This document shows positions 43,343 through 43,593 of a stretch of 43,593 bases of DNA, in pieces. Origin of the DNA: Melghiribacillus thermohalophilus (GTDB lineage Bacteria > Bacillota > Bacilli > Bacillales > Alkalibacillaceae); contig NZ_SMAN01000024.1 of the NCBI RefSeq assembly GCF_004342905.1, forward strand, positions 1 through 43,593, written 5' to 3'. The notes beneath the pieces are model-generated. The model worked only from the letters and a program-made list of their open reading frames with translations, had not been told where the DNA came from and made no database searches. Each line of letters starts with the position of its first letter. The stretch's first letter is position 1. Made by a program: the position numbers and the translations under genes.

Positions 43343-43593
43343 CGCCATAAAAAGACAAAATGGTTTACTCTTCGCAAAGAGTTGTACACTTATATCTTAC
43401 GTGTTTAAATCCATGATGTAACCATGATAAGGGTGGATTTTCTGTCCGTCTTTAGACGGAATCCGATAAGGGAATGACAGGAAAATATAAAAATAACCGG
43501 TTCTCCGCAACAAAATGTGCTTGATTCTTCCTCTATCGTATGATTGCTTTCAAATGCTAGGCTGGTTGCTGACATTCCATGCGAATACGCATA

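Noticed and set aside
43557-43593. C-terminal end of a minus-strand gene entering from the window edge
   Set aside because: Only about eleven codons are visible (ending QQPA and a stop), too few to support a gene call.

Overview
The window reads as a chromosomal segment of a spore-forming member of the Bacillaceae (Firmicutes). Indicators are strong AGGAGG-type ribosome binding sites, Spo0E-family and YjcZ-family sporulation genes, a sigma-W-type promoter, a tryptophan operon with an apparent TRAP (11-mer RNA-binding attenuation protein) leader, and many genes recognisable as Bacillus subtilis orthologues (ykuE, fadH/ykuF, ykyB, patA, ypmQ, ywpF, fbpB). The B. subtilis patA-cheV-ykyB-ykuC-F neighbourhood is present but rearranged. 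I see no rRNA, tRNA, CRISPR array, prophage or insertion sequence. Genus cannot be fixed from this sequence alone.

Layout. 1-771 has no convincing gene. 772-6552 (mostly minus strand) holds a membrane-anchored extracellular protein, a MaoC-type hotdog protein, an 18-unit 21-bp tandem repeat, a spore-photoproduct-lyase-like radical SAM gene with a coupled small ORF, a Nudix hydrolase and a large DUF2339-type membrane protein. 6720-15037 holds housekeeping genes: TrhA/hemolysin III, FadH, the Tat-type phosphoesterase YkuE, a Sco1 homologue, YkyB, a sigma-W-type operon (tiny membrane protein plus YbjQ), an EamA transporter, FbpB and aminotransferase PatA. 15132-18542 is rich in small genes: two Spo0E-like phosphatases, an ATP-grasp protein, signal peptidase I, YvrJ/DUF2922/DUF1659 and a 26-residue membrane peptide. 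18721-24342 is an envelope-directed set: a zinc-ribbon membrane protein paired with a PDZ-less HtrA-like protease, a TauE exporter, a lipoprotein and a secreted protein. 24403-27174 holds a GNAT protein and a B12-binding radical SAM protein.

27190-32321 is a cyclic-di-GMP signalling island. A c-di-GMP-I (GEMM-I) riboswitch with its own terminator precedes a 34-residue basic peptide, a CheW-like protein and a methyl-accepting chemotaxis protein. Convergent to it lies a PAS-PAS-GGDEF-EAL protein with an altered GGDEF motif (GDDEF) and an intact-looking EAL domain. This suggests that c-di-GMP level sets expression of a chemoreceptor module.

32346-36004 holds a KtrB/KtrD-type potassium channel subunit, YwpF, a short-chain dehydrogenase and a half-length thioredoxin-reductase-like flavoprotein. 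36219-42767 is the complete trpEDCFBA operon on the minus strand, with an amphibolic trpG/pabA as its last gene. The leader has eleven NAG triplets (42855-42910), CUC segments complementary to them, and a hairpin that would hide the trpE ribosome binding site. I find no intrinsic terminator in it, so control may be mainly translational. 42989-43593 has only one doubtful small ORF, palindromes, and a minus-strand terminator belonging to an upstream transcript.
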